Assembly (NCBI RefSeq): GCF_904846645.1
Contig: NZ_CAJHBO010000001.1
Coordinates: 1 to 64,000, forward strand
DNA length: 64,000 nucleotides
Direction: 5' to 3'
Source: Psychrobacter sp. Pi2-1
GTDB lineage: Bacteria; Pseudomonadota; Gammaproteobacteria; Pseudomonadales; Moraxellaceae
Positions 1 to 9,787 of the stretch are shown in pieces (position 1 is the first letter of the stretch; every line of letters begins with the position of its first letter). The position numbers and the translations under genes are program-made. The notes under the pieces were generated by a model. That model was not told where the DNA came from and ran no database searches. It saw only the letters and a list, made by a program, of their open reading frames with translations.

Positions 1-59
1 GGCAGAATGTCTTTAATTCTCGCCCATTGGTCATCTCGTAGGGCATGGCGTCTTGTCAT
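1..59 (-). mobile_element. 5' end of an IS5-like transposase gene (cut by window edge)
   Basis: Read on the minus strand, the first 59 bases begin with ATG and translate as MTRRHALRDDQWARIKDIL, with no stop before the window edge. This resembles the start of IS5-family (IS1031/IS427-like) transposases, which open with a basic stretch followed by a L-D-D-x-Q-W-x-R-I motif. Only about 19 codons are visible, so intactness of the element cannot be judged. I could not define the terminal inverted repeat or target duplication in bases 60-180. Confidence 0.6.
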
Positions 60-182
60 GAGGGTTTTACTCAGATTGCTAAATATAGAGTTACTATAGC
101 TTATTCTAAAATAACTGTGCTAATTGATGACACGCCCTAGTAGTACAGGCTAAACATAAATAAATCTTAAACACAACAGCAA

Positions 183-214
183 GGCTGATAAGCAAATAAC
201 TTATCAGCCTTTTT
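183..214 (+). terminator. Intrinsic terminator
   Basis: A perfect 10-bp stem (183-192 with 200-209, 7-base loop) is followed by five T. It ends a + strand transcript whose gene is not visible, presumably one displaced by, or lying beyond, the insertion element at the window edge. It also insulates the DUF1176 gene that follows. Confidence 0.7.
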
Positions 215-375
215 ATTTGTATTTATAAAAATGAATACAACCCATGTTAGGTCTTCCTTTTGTCTTTACACAATGATACATTAGTACAACAGATAGAAAC
301 ACTAGTGCGTTAAGATAGCCGAGCACCATTACAATAGATAGGTGTTTATACTTCTTCTACTGAAAGGTGATGATT

Positions 376-1668
376 ATGAAAGACAATAACTATATAAACA
401 ATATGTCGCTATCAAGAGACGCTGATTTAACTGGTGTTAGTAGGTCAGACATTACCTATGACGATAATAATTATGATAAAAATAGCTATAAAGATAGTGC
501 CCAGTCTAATAAAAATCCTAAAAACATCACTGTAGAGCATTATTCAGAAAACATACCTAAAAAAATAAAAGAACAACCCACCTTTATGATAAAAAATAAA
601 ATATTACTGCCTGTATTTGCAGCGCTTAGCACAGCTTTATTCAGTACCACTAGTATGGCCAGTACATCGACTGAGTTTACCAGTCAAGACTGGCAAGTCG
701 TTTGTGATAATACGCGTACGTGCCGGCTGGCAGGCTATCAAGCAGAGAATAACAGTGAGTTCCCGGTTTCTGTATTGCTCGTACGCCGCGCAGGTGCGAA
801 TGCTGGCGTGGATGGTAAAGTAAAGCTTGGCGGGGCAAAGGACAGTTCGTCTAAAGCCCTAATGCAGCTCGGTAACCGTCATCGCATCTCGTTGTTTATT
901 AATGACAAAGACTATGGTGAGACGAAACCATATTCAGCCGCTGCAGGTAACGCTGAGCTTACTCAAACGCAGGTAATTGCATTGTTAGAGGCGTTGACCA
1001 AATCTAGCAAGATTACGTTGGCCTTGCGCAATTCACGTTGGCAGCTCTCTGACAAAGGTGCCAGTGCTGCTATGCTAAAAGCCGATGAGTTCCAAGGTCG
1101 CGTTGGTACATCCAGTGCTTTTGTCAAAAATGAAGATGCTGTTAAATCTAGTGGCGGTATATTACCTCCTAAAGCCGCGCCAGTACTGCGGTTTGTCGTG
1201 CCAAGTGCCAAAGCGGACGATGGTAATGACAAAAAATTTGTGATGAGGTCCTCTCAGTTGGCATCGTTGGTAAAAGGCACAATGAAAGATGCAGACAGCG
1301 TTTGTCCCAATCTTTCAGACAAATCACCTTGGCGTATCAGTCGTCTAAATGGCTCGCAGCTGTTGGCACAGCATGAGTGCTGGACAGGCGCTTATAACGC
1401 TGGAGCAGGGGTTTGGGTGATCAATGACAGTAAACCTTATAAGCCAACGTTGGTAACGACCAATGCTACTGGCTACGATAAAGGCAAGCTTACCTCTGTA
1501 CAAAAAGGACGCGGCATCGGTGATTGCATGAGCAAAACCGATTGGTTATGGACAGGCCGTGCCTTTGAAAAAAGCCATGAAAGCACCACAGGACTGTGCC
1601 GTTTAATCGAGGCGGGCGGGGCATGGCAGCTACCTACCTATGTCACAGAAGTTAAAGTAGTACGATAG
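376..1668 (+). CDS. DUF1176 domain-containing envelope protein with N-terminal extension
   Basis: The protein is 430 residues from the ATG at 376, which has an AAAGG ribosome-binding site 8 bases upstream. Residues from about 71 on look like a complete DUF1176 protein: a hydrophobic export signal (KNKILLPVFAALSTALF, cut near SMA-S), then the typical TSQDWQVVCDNTRTCRLAGY start with paired cysteines and a C-terminal W-x-L-P-T-Y-V-T end. DUF1176 proteins are exported and of unknown function. The first 70 or so residues are polar, Asn/Asp/Lys-rich and unlike the family, putting the signal segment inside the protein. The alternative start is the ATG at 586, which lacks a clear ribosome-binding site. 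A GTG at 367 is also in frame. Confidence 0.75.
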   Translation: MKDNNYINNMSLSRDADLTGVSRSDITYDDNNYDKNSYKDSAQSNKNPKNITVEHYSENIPKKIKEQPTFMIKNKILLPVFAALSTALFSTTSMASTSTEFTSQDWQVVCDNTRTCRLAGYQAENNSEFPVSVLLVRRAGANAGVDGKVKLGGAKDSSSKALMQLGNRHRISLFINDKDYGETKPYSAAAGNAELTQTQVIALLEALTKSSKITLALRNSRWQLSDKGASAAMLKADEFQGRVGTSSAFVKNEDAVKSSGGILPPKAAPVLRFVVPSAKADDGNDKKFVMRSSQLASLVKGTMKDADSVCPNLSDKSPWRISRLNGSQLLAQHECWTGAYNAGAGVWVINDSKPYKPTLVTTNATGYDKGKLTSVQKGRGIGDCMSKTDWLWTGRAFEKSHESTTGLCRLIEAGGAWQLPTYVTEVKVVR

Positions 1669-1811
1669 ATAAATCGCTAATAGTTCATTTACTTTGGTTA
1701 TTAAATTTTGCTGTAGTCATTAAATAAAACACCTAAACTTGTTTATTATCAACACTGTTAGTGCTTATTTACTCAGTAATTGAAGAAATAGGTACATATA
1801 ATTTTTTATTG

Positions 1812-1820
1812 TGCTATACT
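1812..1820 (+). promoter_or_regulatory. Extended -10 promoter candidate and long leader of the helicase gene
   Basis: TGCTATACT at 1812-1820 fits an extended -10 element. No good -35 was found. A start near 1827 would leave a leader of about 445 nt before the helicase ATG at 2273. The 604-base gap between the DUF1176 and helicase genes has no credible ORF. Long structured leaders are known for cold-regulated DEAD-box helicase mRNAs such as E. coli csdA, so the leader may control translation or stability. This is inference. Confidence 0.4.
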
Positions 1821-2272
1821 GCGTCGCCACGTTAGCTTAGGCTTTCGTGAATTATGAGATTGATAACATCGCCTGCGATTTTGGGTCTAGGATGACCATA
1901 AGTAATTGTTGCCGATGATTTTGTGTACTTAAATAACCTTTAAAAATATCCGTTATTTTTGACTCATATCTTATCTACTGGCCTACAACTAGGGTCTAGA
2001 TTGGTTGCTGTTTGCCTTTATCTGCTTTGGACAAAGCATTGATAATGAGCGTATATCAAGCAAGGATAAGACACTCGGCACTACCACCAAAATACGTCAG
2101 ACAGCACGAACGCATTTATTATAAAGACGCTAAGCTCTATTGGCTTGGTTTCTAATTATCGACAATTTTATGTTGCTCGGTAATGCTAATAAGAGCAGCG
2201 TGGTGAACGGTTATCAGTGGTATGCATCAAGTTTGCTGAATTTACAGCAACTTATACTTACCAAGGATTCTT

Positions 2273-3943
2273 ATGACTGACATCTTATCTGCAATCGCCG
2301 CTGAAAACGGCATCATCGAAAGCACTGACACTCCAAATACTGATAACAATACTCAAGCGGCTACTACTGACGCCACTGAAGAAAACAAAATCACCTTTAC
2401 TGATCTTGGCATTGCTAAGCCAATTCTTACTGCGCTTGATCGCAGTGGCTATACCAATCCAACACCTATTCAAGAACAAGCCATTCCTTTTGCTCTAGCC
2501 GGTCGTGACCTTTTATTGTCAGCGCAAACGGGTAGTGGTAAAACAGCGGCTTTCGTTATCCCTGTACTTGACCGTTTAAGCCGTGCTACTAGCTTTGACA
2601 AACTAACCAAAGCACTTATCCTAACGCCAACGCGTGAACTTGCTCAGCAAGTACATGACAGCGTTCGCACTTATTCTAAAGACATGCGCGGTCTATTTTG
2701 TGTACCACTAGTTGGCGGCGCACCATACAACGGTCAGATCACTGCTTTGAAAAAGGGCGTTCAAGTAATCGTTGCAACTCCTGGTCGTCTACTTGACCAT
2801 ATCAATGCAGGTCGCGTTGATTTGTCAAACCTAGAAGTATTGGTACTTGACGAAGCTGACCGTATGCTAGACATGGGTTTTGCTGATGATATCAGTGACA
2901 TCCTTCGTGCAGCGCCAATCGATCGTCAAACGATCATGTGTTCAGCAACTTGGGATGGCCCAGTAGGTAAAATCGCTGCCAGTTTCACTAAGAACCCTGA
3001 GCGCGTATCAATCAAAGTAGAATCTGCACACATCGAAGAAAAAGTGTACTACTGTGATGATTTTGATCACAAAAACCGTTTACTTGACAAAATCGTTTGT
3101 CAGCAAGATATGGAACAAATCATTATCTTTGCTGCTACCAAACGTAGCACTGAGAAATTGGCTAAGCAGCTACAAGAAGCGGGCCATAAAGCAAGCTTCC
3201 TACATGGTGACTTGCCACAGAGCAAGCGTAACCGTATCGTTCAAGACTTGCGTAATGGTAAAGTAAAAATCCTAGTAGCGACTGACGTTGCTGCTCGTGG
3301 TCTAGATATCCCAGCTATCTCGCACGTTATCAACTATGACTTGCCGCGTCAGACTGAAGATTACGTCCATCGTATTGGTCGTTGTGGTCGTGCTGGTCGT
3401 ACTGGTGTTGCTATTAGCCTATGTAGCATGGATGATCGTCCACAGCTTAACGCTATCAACCGTTATTTAGATCGCAAAATGGAAGTATGTATCATCGAAG
3501 GTATGGAGCCTAAGAAAACTTACGTACCTAGCGAAAACAAAGGTAATGGTCGTGGCCGTGGTCGTGGTCGTTCTAACGGCGGTGGCGGTCAAGGCCGTGG
3601 TCGTTCAGGTGGTGGCTATGCTGGTAAATCTAGCGGTGGTGGTCAAGGTCGTGGTCGTTCAAGCGACAGTGCTCCAACTGGTCAACGTGCTAGCAACGAC
3701 AGCGGTTATCAAGGTAAGCCACGTGACACGTCAGGCAAACCAAATGAGCGTTCAGGTGGCAAGCCGTATCAAGGCAAGCGCACTGGTGGCCCAAGCCGCG
3801 GTGATAGCAATGGCGTTCCACGCGGTGAGCGTGCTGCAACTGGTCGCGGTCGTCCAAGCGGCAGCCAAGGCCGTCCAGCTGGTCGTTCTGACAGCCGTGG
3901 CCAAGGTCGTCCAAACGGCGGCAACCGTGGTAACAACTCGTAA
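2273..3943 (+). CDS. DEAD-box ATP-dependent RNA helicase with RGG tail
   Basis: This 556-residue RNA helicase shows the full DEAD-box set: Q motif (TPIQEQA, about 64-70), Walker A AQTGSGKT (84-91), PTRELAQQ, TPGR, DEAD (193-196), SAT (224-226), TDVAARGLD and HRIGRCGRAGRTG. Residues from about 425 to the end are a low-complexity Gly/Arg/Ser tail with RGRGRG, RGGG and QGRP repeats, which normally binds RNA. Such enzymes unwind short duplexes in ribosome assembly and mRNA decay and are often cold-induced. It is close to RhlE/CsdA types, but I cannot assign a symbol safely. An AAGGA ribosome-binding site precedes the ATG. The repetitive tail produces long spurious ORFs in other frames. Confidence 0.92.
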   Translation: MTDILSAIAAENGIIESTDTPNTDNNTQAATTDATEENKITFTDLGIAKPILTALDRSGYTNPTPIQEQAIPFALAGRDLLLSAQTGSGKTAAFVIPVLDRLSRATSFDKLTKALILTPTRELAQQVHDSVRTYSKDMRGLFCVPLVGGAPYNGQITALKKGVQVIVATPGRLLDHINAGRVDLSNLEVLVLDEADRMLDMGFADDISDILRAAPIDRQTIMCSATWDGPVGKIAASFTKNPERVSIKVESAHIEEKVYYCDDFDHKNRLLDKIVCQQDMEQIIIFAATKRSTEKLAKQLQEAGHKASFLHGDLPQSKRNRIVQDLRNGKVKILVATDVAARGLDIPAISHVINYDLPRQTEDYVHRIGRCGRAGRTGVAISLCSMDDRPQLNAINRYLDRKMEVCIIEGMEPKKTYVPSENKGNGRGRGRGRSNGGGGQGRGRSGGGYAGKSSGGGQGRGRSSDSAPTGQRASNDSGYQGKPRDTSGKPNERSGGKPYQGKRTGGPSRGDSNGVPRGERAATGRGRPSGSQGRPAGRSDSRGQGRPNGGNRGNNS

Positions 3944-4006
3944 TACAGCTATATTTGACGATTAAAATCATTGATTCATTAATCGTCTAAAGATAGCACT
4001 AAAAAA

Positions 4007-4033
4007 GCCAGATACTTGTTATCTGGCTTTTTT
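4007..4033 (+). terminator. Intrinsic terminator after the helicase gene
   Basis: GCCAGATA at 4007-4014 pairs with TATCTGGC at 4020-4027 across a 5-base loop, followed by six T. A-run symmetry upstream makes the stem longer and possibly bidirectional. Confidence 0.85.
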
Positions 4034-4217
4034 GCGTTTACCTGTTTTGTATTGCTCAATAATGGGCGTATGACGTTACGTGTCTAGCCATTACCTTGCT
4101 GCTCATCCTGTCAAATACTACTCAGCAAATCCTAGCTAATAGTTGATGGCTGCTTGCAGGAGTTTTTTGCCTTGTCTATACTGATTTACTTTTGCCCGTT
4201 GTAACTCTTGGAGCGCC

Positions 4218-5465
4218 TTGATGCCAGCCACCTCAAATTTAGCAATTGATAATTTGCCATTAGCCTTTGGCATCATCATGGCCATTATTGGTCTGGTTTT
4301 TTATACCCAAGGCTTGCCGGGTAAGTTTTGGCGTCGGTTTTATGCTGTACTGCCTGGTATTGTACTTTGCTGCTTTATACCAGCCACTTTAAATAGCTTA
4401 GGCGTTTTTGCCGATGGCGTTGGTTCGCAGATTTATGGCTTTACTGCGACTTATTTGCTGCCAGCAAGTTTGTTGTTGATGACCCTATCTATGGATGTGC
4501 CCAAAATATTGGGCTTAGGCTGGAAAGCGATCGCGATGTTTTTTGCTGCAAGTATTGCCATTGTCATCAGTGGTCCAATCAGTTTGGGAGTCGCCAAGTG
4601 GATATCGCCTGCGATGTTTACCGATGATACGTTATGGCGTGGGTTCTCGGCAGTAGCGGGCAGCTGGATAGGCGGCGCGGCCAACCAAGCAGCGATGAAA
4701 GAGCTGTTTGGGGTCAGTGATGATTTGTTTGGTATGATGATTTTAGTCGATACGACCAATGCCTCACTGTGGCTGCTAGCTATCTTAGTAATGGCAAAAC
4801 ATAGCGACAAGATAGACCGTTTTTTGCGCGCTGATACCAGTAGTATTGATAAAGTGGTCAAAGCAGTCGAGAGCTATGAGCGTGATCATGCCCGCCCAGC
4901 AACTATTAACGATCTAATGGTGATGTTTGGCTTATGCTTTGCCATGGTCGGGGTCGCACACTTTGCCGGTGGCCAGATTGCAGAGTTCTTTGCGCCTTAT
5001 AGTTGGGCCGTTCAATATAGCTTTGCCAGCTCGTTCTTTTGGATGGTAGTGATTATTACGGTAATAGGCGTTATATTTTCGTTTACTAAGATACGTAGGT
5101 TAGATCATGTTGGCGCGTCAAAAATCGGCACGGTATTTATCTTTGTATTAATCGCCGCGATCGGTATGCAAATCAATCTGGCAGGTATCGTCTCACAGTG
5201 GCGACTATTACTAATCGGTCTGTTATGGATGAGTATTCACGTCGTGATTATCTTTGCTGTCGCTCGACTCATTCGAGCACCGTTTTTCTTTTTGGCGGTT
5301 GGTTCTAATGCCAATACTGGCGGTGCATCGTCAGCACCGATTGTCGCTACGGCATTTCATCCATCGCTAGCACCAGTAGGAGTGTTTTTGGGTATTTTAG
5401 GTTACGCAGTAGGGACATTTGGTGGTTATATCAGCACGCAGTTGATGCGCTTGGTTGTATCTTAA
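4218..5465 (+). CDS. DUF819 family integral membrane protein (YjcL-like)
   Basis: The 415-residue protein is almost entirely hydrophobic, with roughly eleven membrane segments, and carries DUF819 hallmarks: GGAANQAAMKELF in the middle and the C-terminal GSNANTGGASSAPIVATAF stretch followed by LGYAVGTFGGY. The Asn/Gly/Ala-rich re-entrant-like motifs resemble those of secondary transporters, but no substrate is established for the family. It is monocistronic: terminators lie before it and just after it. The ATG at 4218 follows CTTGGAG, a good ribosome-binding site. Confidence 0.85.
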   Translation: MMPATSNLAIDNLPLAFGIIMAIIGLVFYTQGLPGKFWRRFYAVLPGIVLCCFIPATLNSLGVFADGVGSQIYGFTATYLLPASLLLMTLSMDVPKILGLGWKAIAMFFAASIAIVISGPISLGVAKWISPAMFTDDTLWRGFSAVAGSWIGGAANQAAMKELFGVSDDLFGMMILVDTTNASLWLLAILVMAKHSDKIDRFLRADTSSIDKVVKAVESYERDHARPATINDLMVMFGLCFAMVGVAHFAGGQIAEFFAPYSWAVQYSFASSFFWMVVIITVIGVIFSFTKIRRLDHVGASKIGTVFIFVLIAAIGMQINLAGIVSQWRLLLIGLLWMSIHVVIIFAVARLIRAPFFFLAVGSNANTGGASSAPIVATAFHPSLAPVGVFLGILGYAVGTFGGYISTQLMRLVVS

Positions 5466-5514
5466 TACCTAAATTGCCAGCCTCTTAGCAACTTAATAGC
5501 ATTTCTTGCTAAAC

Positions 5515-5540
5515 AAAACCCGCCTTGATGCGGGTTTTTT
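5515..5540 (+). terminator. Intrinsic terminator after the DUF819 gene
   Basis: AAAACCCGC (5515-5523) pairs with GCGGGTTTT (5530-5538) around a 6-base loop and runs into T residues. Confidence 0.85.
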
Positions 5541-5682
5541 ATTATTAATGATTGGATGACTTGAGTTATCGTTTTGTCTATCTATGCTATTGATACGTAA
5601 GCCTAGCCACAGCCTTGCATAAGTACGTGTTAACCTTTCTGCTAATTAGGAATAAACAACAATTCATAGGAACAATAACGCT

Positions 5683-8250
5683 ATGGCGAACTCAAAAAAA
5701 CTAGAAGAAAAAACAAGTAAAACAAACACAGTAAAAAATGCCCTTTATAACCTTGATCAAGACAATATTCAGGTCAGAGGCTCGCGCGTACATAACTTAA
5801 AGAACGTCAATGTTGATTTGCCTCGCAATGCACTAGTGGTCTTTACCGGCATCTCAGGCTCAGGAAAGTCGTCATTAGCATTTGGTACGTTGTTTGCCGA
5901 GTCACAACGCCGTTATCTTGATTCTGTATCGCCTTACGCAAGACGACTCATTGATCAGGTCGATGAGCCAGATGTCGATACCATAGAAGGGTTGCCACCA
6001 GCAGTCGCTTTGCAGCAGAAGCGGGGTACGCCATCAGTGCGCTCGTCCGTGGGTAGCGTAACGACGATATCCAATGGCCTGCGTATGCTCTACTCACGCG
6101 CAGGAGAGTATCCAGCAGATCAAGGAATACTATATGCCGATGCATTTTCCCCCAACACCCCAGATGGCGCTTGTCCGACTTGCTCAGGTATTGGCCGCGT
6201 ATTTGAAGTCACTGAAGAGCTGTTGGTGCCAGATAACACTAAGAGTATACGCGAGCGGGCAATTGCGGCATGGCCACCAGCGTGGCAAGGTCAAAACCTC
6301 AGTCGTATATTGACCACATTAGGCTATGATATCGATAAACCATGGCACACACTGCCGAAAAAAACACGTGATTGGATTTTGTTTACAGATGATACACCGA
6401 CGGTACCTGTCTATCCTGAATACAACATCGAACAAACACGCGATGCGATTGAGAAGGGCGAAAAGCCAAACTATATGGGTACTTTTACCAGTGCCAAAAA
6501 CTTCATTTTGCACTCTTTTGCTACCACTCAGAGCCCGCGTACCAAAAAACGCGTCTCGCAGTTTATGCAGATATCTGAGTGCCCTGAATGTCATGGCAAG
6601 AAACTAAAGAAAGAATCGCTATCGGTTAAGTTTGCAGGACTCGATATCGGTGAGCTATCACAGTTAACATTGACTGAAATGGCGGAAAAATTAGAAGCAA
6701 CCGCTCGTACTAAGGTAGGCGATAACACACCAAACCGCGAAAAAGCCATCGTCGCCCAGCGTATCGCCAGTGATATTCTCTCTCGTGTTGAAGCGCTGAC
6801 AAGGTTAGGGTTAGGCTATCTCTCGCTTGAGCGTACCACACCGACTCTCTCTCCTGGTGAGCTACAGCGACTACGGCTGGCAACCCAGATTCGCTCGCAG
6901 TTGTTTGGCGTGGTATATGTCCTTGATGAGCCATCGGCAGGTCTGCATCCTGCTGATACTCAAGCATTGCTAGGTGCGTTGGATGAGCTGATTGCCACTG
7001 GTAATTCGGTGTTTGTCGTTGAGCATGATGTGAGTGTCATCAGACATGCCGACTGGGTAGTCGATGTCGGGCCAAAGGCAGGCACGCATGGTGGCGAGAT
7101 TGTCTATAGTGGCCCTGTAGATGGACTTCGTAAAGTTACGCAGTCGCATACTGGTCAATATCTATTTGCCAATGCTACGTCTAACGCACAGTCAAAATCT
7201 AACACAAGGCAGCCGGCAGCCTGGCTCAAACTTGCCAACATTGAGCGAAATAACATAACAGGATTAGATGTTGAGTTTCCGCTTGGGGTGATGGCCAGCG
7301 TCACAGGGGTCTCAGGCTCAGGCAAATCAAGTCTCGTCAGCCAAGCATTGGTAGAGCTTGTCAGTGAAGCGTTGGGGCAGAAGACAGTTACAGAAGCGCC
7401 TGTTGGTGAAGCAGATTTACTTGAGCAGGAGCTTGAGTCAGTAACTGGCGGTGAGATCGTCGCTGGCATGGAGCACGTCCGTCGGCTTATTAATATCAAT
7501 CAAAAAGCAATTGGTCGTACACCGCGATCTAACTTGGCAACCTATACGGGCTTGTTTGACGATGTACGCAAGCTGTTTGCAGCGACCAAGCAAGCAAAAG
7601 CGCAAGGCTATGATGCTGGCAGGTTCTCATTTAATACGACTAAAGGCCGCTGCCCAAATTGCGAAGGTTTAGGGTTTGTCAGTGTTGAATTATTATTCTT
7701 ACCAAGCGTCTATGCACCTTGTCAGGTTTGTCATGGTCAACGTTATGATGAGGAAACACTAGCAATCACTTATCGAGACAAAAAAATCTCTGAAGTATTG
7801 AACTTAACGGTTGAAGCGGCTCATGAGTTTTTTGTTGATGAAGCACCTATTTTGCGTGCGTTAGAGGCATTACTACAGGTTGGACTTGGTTACTTACGTC
7901 TGGGTCAGCCTGCCACCGAATTATCAGGCGGCGAAGCACAGCGTATTAAACTTGCTACCGAGCTGCAACGCACGCAGCGAGGCGACACGCTATACATCTT
8001 AGATGAACCAACCACAGGTCTACACCCTGCTGATGTGTCCATGCTAATGACACAGTTAAATGGTCTTGTCGATGCGGGCAATACTGTCATCATGGTTGAA
8101 CATGATATGCAGGTGGCAAGCAATAGCGACTGGATCATTGATATTGGGCCAGGGGCAGGGGATGCGGGCGGAATGATTGTCGCTCAAGGTACGCCATACG
8201 ACGTTGCCCAATCAAAAGACAGTCGCACCGCACCATTCTTATCAGTCTAA
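5683..8250 (+). CDS. UvrA-like ABC ATPase, short class (UvrA2/DrrC type)
   Basis: The 855-residue protein is a tandem-ATPase UvrA relative. The first Walker A is GISGSGKSS (near residue 57) and the second GVSGSGKSS (near 545). ABC signatures are [11 protein letters not shown] and [12 protein letters not shown], and zinc-finger pairs are CPTC, CPEC, CPNC and CQVC. Housekeeping UvrA is about 940 residues. This protein is shorter in the first half, where UvrA carries its UvrB-binding domain, and matches the UvrA2/DrrC class linked to tolerance of DNA-binding drugs in other bacteria. I infer a damage-tolerance or self-protection role rather than core excision repair. It ends about 95 bases from the convergent reverse transcriptase gene. 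Confidence 0.85.
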   Translation: MANSKKLEEKTSKTNTVKNALYNLDQDNIQVRGSRVHNLKNVNVDLPRNALVVFTGISGSGKSSLAFGTLFAESQRRYLDSVSPYARRLIDQVDEPDVDTIEGLPPAVALQQKRGTPSVRSSVGSVTTISNGLRMLYSRAGEYPADQGILYADAFSPNTPDGACPTCSGIGRVFEVTEELLVPDNTKSIRERAIAAWPPAWQGQNLSRILTTLGYDIDKPWHTLPKKTRDWILFTDDTPTVPVYPEYNIEQTRDAIEKGEKPNYMGTFTSAKNFILHSFATTQSPRTKKRVSQFMQISECPECHGKKLKKESLSVKFAGLDIGELSQLTLTEMAEKLEATARTKVGDNTPNREKAIVAQRIASDILSRVEALTRLGLGYLSLERTTPTLSPGELQRLRLATQIRSQLFGVVYVLDEPSAGLHPADTQALLGALDELIATGNSVFVVEHDVSVIRHADWVVDVGPKAGTHGGEIVYSGPVDGLRKVTQSHTGQYLFANATSNAQSKSNTRQPAAWLKLANIERNNITGLDVEFPLGVMASVTGVSGSGKSSLVSQALVELVSEALGQKTVTEAPVGEADLLEQELESVTGGEIVAGMEHVRRLININQKAIGRTPRSNLATYTGLFDDVRKLFAATKQAKAQGYDAGRFSFNTTKGRCPNCEGLGFVSVELLFLPSVYAPCQVCHGQRYDEETLAITYRDKKISEVLNLTVEAAHEFFVDEAPILRALEALLQVGLGYLRLGQPATELSGGEAQRIKLATELQRTQRGDTLYILDEPTTGLHPADVSMLMTQLNGLVDAGNTVIMVEHDMQVASNSDWIIDIGPGAGDAGGMIVAQGTPYDVAQSKDSRTAPFLSV

Positions 8251-8291
8251 TGAAAATATAATTCTGCGCTAATATGCTTCACTTGAATGAG

Positions 8292-8326
8292 TATTAGAAA
8301 TAGAATTTTTCTAATAATCATTTTTT
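8292..8326. terminator. AT-rich stem-loop between convergent genes
   Basis: TATTAGAAA (8292-8300) pairs with TTTCTAATA (8308-8316) around 7 bases, with six T at 8321-8326. It sits in the 95-base gap between the UvrA-like gene (+) and the RT gene (-) and may act as a weak terminator. The gap is too short, and the structure too small, to be an obvious retron msr-msd. Confidence 0.4.
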
Positions 8327-8344
8327 ATAAGGATAAATAAATAT

Positions 8345-9784
8345 CTATGCAGGTGTCTCTTGCTGCACTTGCAAACGCTCAATCCTATCTAGATAACTAT
8401 GTCCCAATTCTGGCTCTGCCGAGGCTATCCAAGCGGCATATCCTGCCAGCGTATTTAAAGTCTCATCCGCGCGTAATTTGCCACCTGACTCTAGTTTATG
8501 AACGGCTGCACGCAACATTTTTTTGATTTGACGAGATACCCTGGGTACGCCTTGTCCATTGACCACCATGCCTGTCACTTGTTGCTGATTGCCTTTACGA
8601 ATCACGCGCGTTTTATCATTATTCAACGCAAAACCTTCTTCGCGTAATATCTTATGGACTGAGCCGAGCAGTTGCCCGATTAGCTTATTGTGCTGCGTAT
8701 CGGCTTGTTTCTTTGCGATGCTGGTCGTGGCTTTAATCGTTGTTTTAGCCTTCGATTTGGGTTTGGTGTCTTCAATAGCGGGAACACTAAAGGTCAAGTC
8801 ATCGGCGTAACGGCTATAACGTAGCCCCAACTTTTCTGCCAACCCTGTCAAGCGGCGATCAAGATTTAGGCAAACGATGTTTGTTAATGCAGGACTGGTA
8901 GGCGCGCCTTGTGGCAAGGCTCTATCACCTAATGCCACATAGTAGGTAACGCCATCTTGCTGCACCACTTGTCTGGGCGACTCCGTACAGAGTAATGCCA
9001 GTAATGTCGAAATTTGCTCTGGGTAGCCAGCATGACGAAAGACCCCTTTGACACGGCGCCAGCTCACGCTAGGAAAGAAATCTTTGACATCCAACTTAAT
9101 AAGGAGCTCGCTGTTGCTATGTACTGCTGCGTTAGTCACGATGGATTTGCCACGTACAAAGCCATGGGCGGCACCATGTGTCGTTAAGTTATTCAAAATA
9201 TTGTGCAAAATCCAGCGTTGCACAAACTTCAAACGTGGTATCGGCGACCATATTTGACGCGCTGTGCCATTGCGTTTGGCAATAGTAAAATGCGAATAAG
9301 ACAGATTGGTGGCAACCTCTCTTTGATAGCACAATCCTTTTAACTGCGGGATGGTAAGGTTAACTGCTTCTGCTAACTCATTATGTTTACGCAGCAGTGG
9401 CAGTTTGTTTTCAATCAGCCGATTGGCCGCGTCTTTGATATCCCATTTATCGGTACTGGTATCGTCCGTCCAATATACTTTCCGGCCAAGATAAACCATG
9501 TGATGCGCTTTGTATGCTTGCCAAGCAGCCTTTTTGAGACTTTTTTCTTCAGCTGCTTCCTTTTTTAAGGCTTTTTTATAGCGATCCCGTTCTTTTGGGC
9601 TCATATTGTCGACAGGTTGACGCTCGACCATAAAGCCTTGACTGACTAGCTGCTGCTGAACATATTGGTAACGTCCGCCTGCCAGCTCAATATCTTGCCA
9701 TAGTTGCTGCCACTGACGCTCAAAGGGCGTGGCATTAGGCACAGGGGTTATATAATCATTCTGCTGCTCTGTCTGCGTCGTCAT
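8345..9784 (-). CDS. Retron-type reverse transcriptase (type XIII retron-like)
   Basis: A 479-residue reverse transcriptase. Residues about 141-200 (LTIPQLKGLCYQREV, HFTIAKRNGTARQI, LKFVQRWIL) are the usual retron RT start. The catalytic motifs are LDVKDFF (231-237), LPQGAPTSP (290-298) and YADD (326-329), and the retron-typical VTG box is at 403-405 (QQVTGMVVN). Residues 1-140 form an extra, Lys/Gln-rich N-terminal region, and a Lys/Thr-rich insertion (about 336-362) follows YADD. Retron RTs copy part of a dedicated RNA into branched msDNA and work with effectors in phage defence. This gene is last in a four-gene operon and starts 3 bases after the SWIM gene stop, so no msr-msd fits directly upstream. 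The candidate RNA lies at 23421-23703. Confidence 0.93.
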   Translation of the reverse strand: MTTQTEQQNDYITPVPNATPFERQWQQLWQDIELAGGRYQYVQQQLVSQGFMVERQPVDNMSPKERDRYKKALKKEAAEEKSLKKAAWQAYKAHHMVYLGRKVYWTDDTSTDKWDIKDAANRLIENKLPLLRKHNELAEAVNLTIPQLKGLCYQREVATNLSYSHFTIAKRNGTARQIWSPIPRLKFVQRWILHNILNNLTTHGAAHGFVRGKSIVTNAAVHSNSELLIKLDVKDFFPSVSWRRVKGVFRHAGYPEQISTLLALLCTESPRQVVQQDGVTYYVALGDRALPQGAPTSPALTNIVCLNLDRRLTGLAEKLGLRYSRYADDLTFSVPAIEDTKPKSKAKTTIKATTSIAKKQADTQHNKLIGQLLGSVHKILREEGFALNNDKTRVIRKGNQQQVTGMVVNGQGVPRVSRQIKKMLRAAVHKLESGGKLRADETLNTLAGYAAWIASAEPELGHSYLDRIERLQVQQETPA

Positions 9785-9787
9785 ACC

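Noticed and set aside
3546-3971. Overlapping ORFs of 139 aa (+) and 93 aa (-) in the helicase 3' end
   Set aside because: They are low-complexity by-products (Val/Ala runs and His/Asp/Cys runs) of the Gly/Arg-rich repeat codons in the helicase frame and have no ribosome-binding site.
8251-8344. Possible msr-msd just downstream of the RT gene
   Set aside because: The 94-base gap holds only one 9-bp AT-rich stem-loop, with no a1/a2 pairing or long hairpin. It fits a convergent terminator better.
9785-9787. Canonical msr-msd position directly upstream of the RT
   Set aside because: Only 3 bases separate the RT start from the SWIM gene stop, leaving no room.
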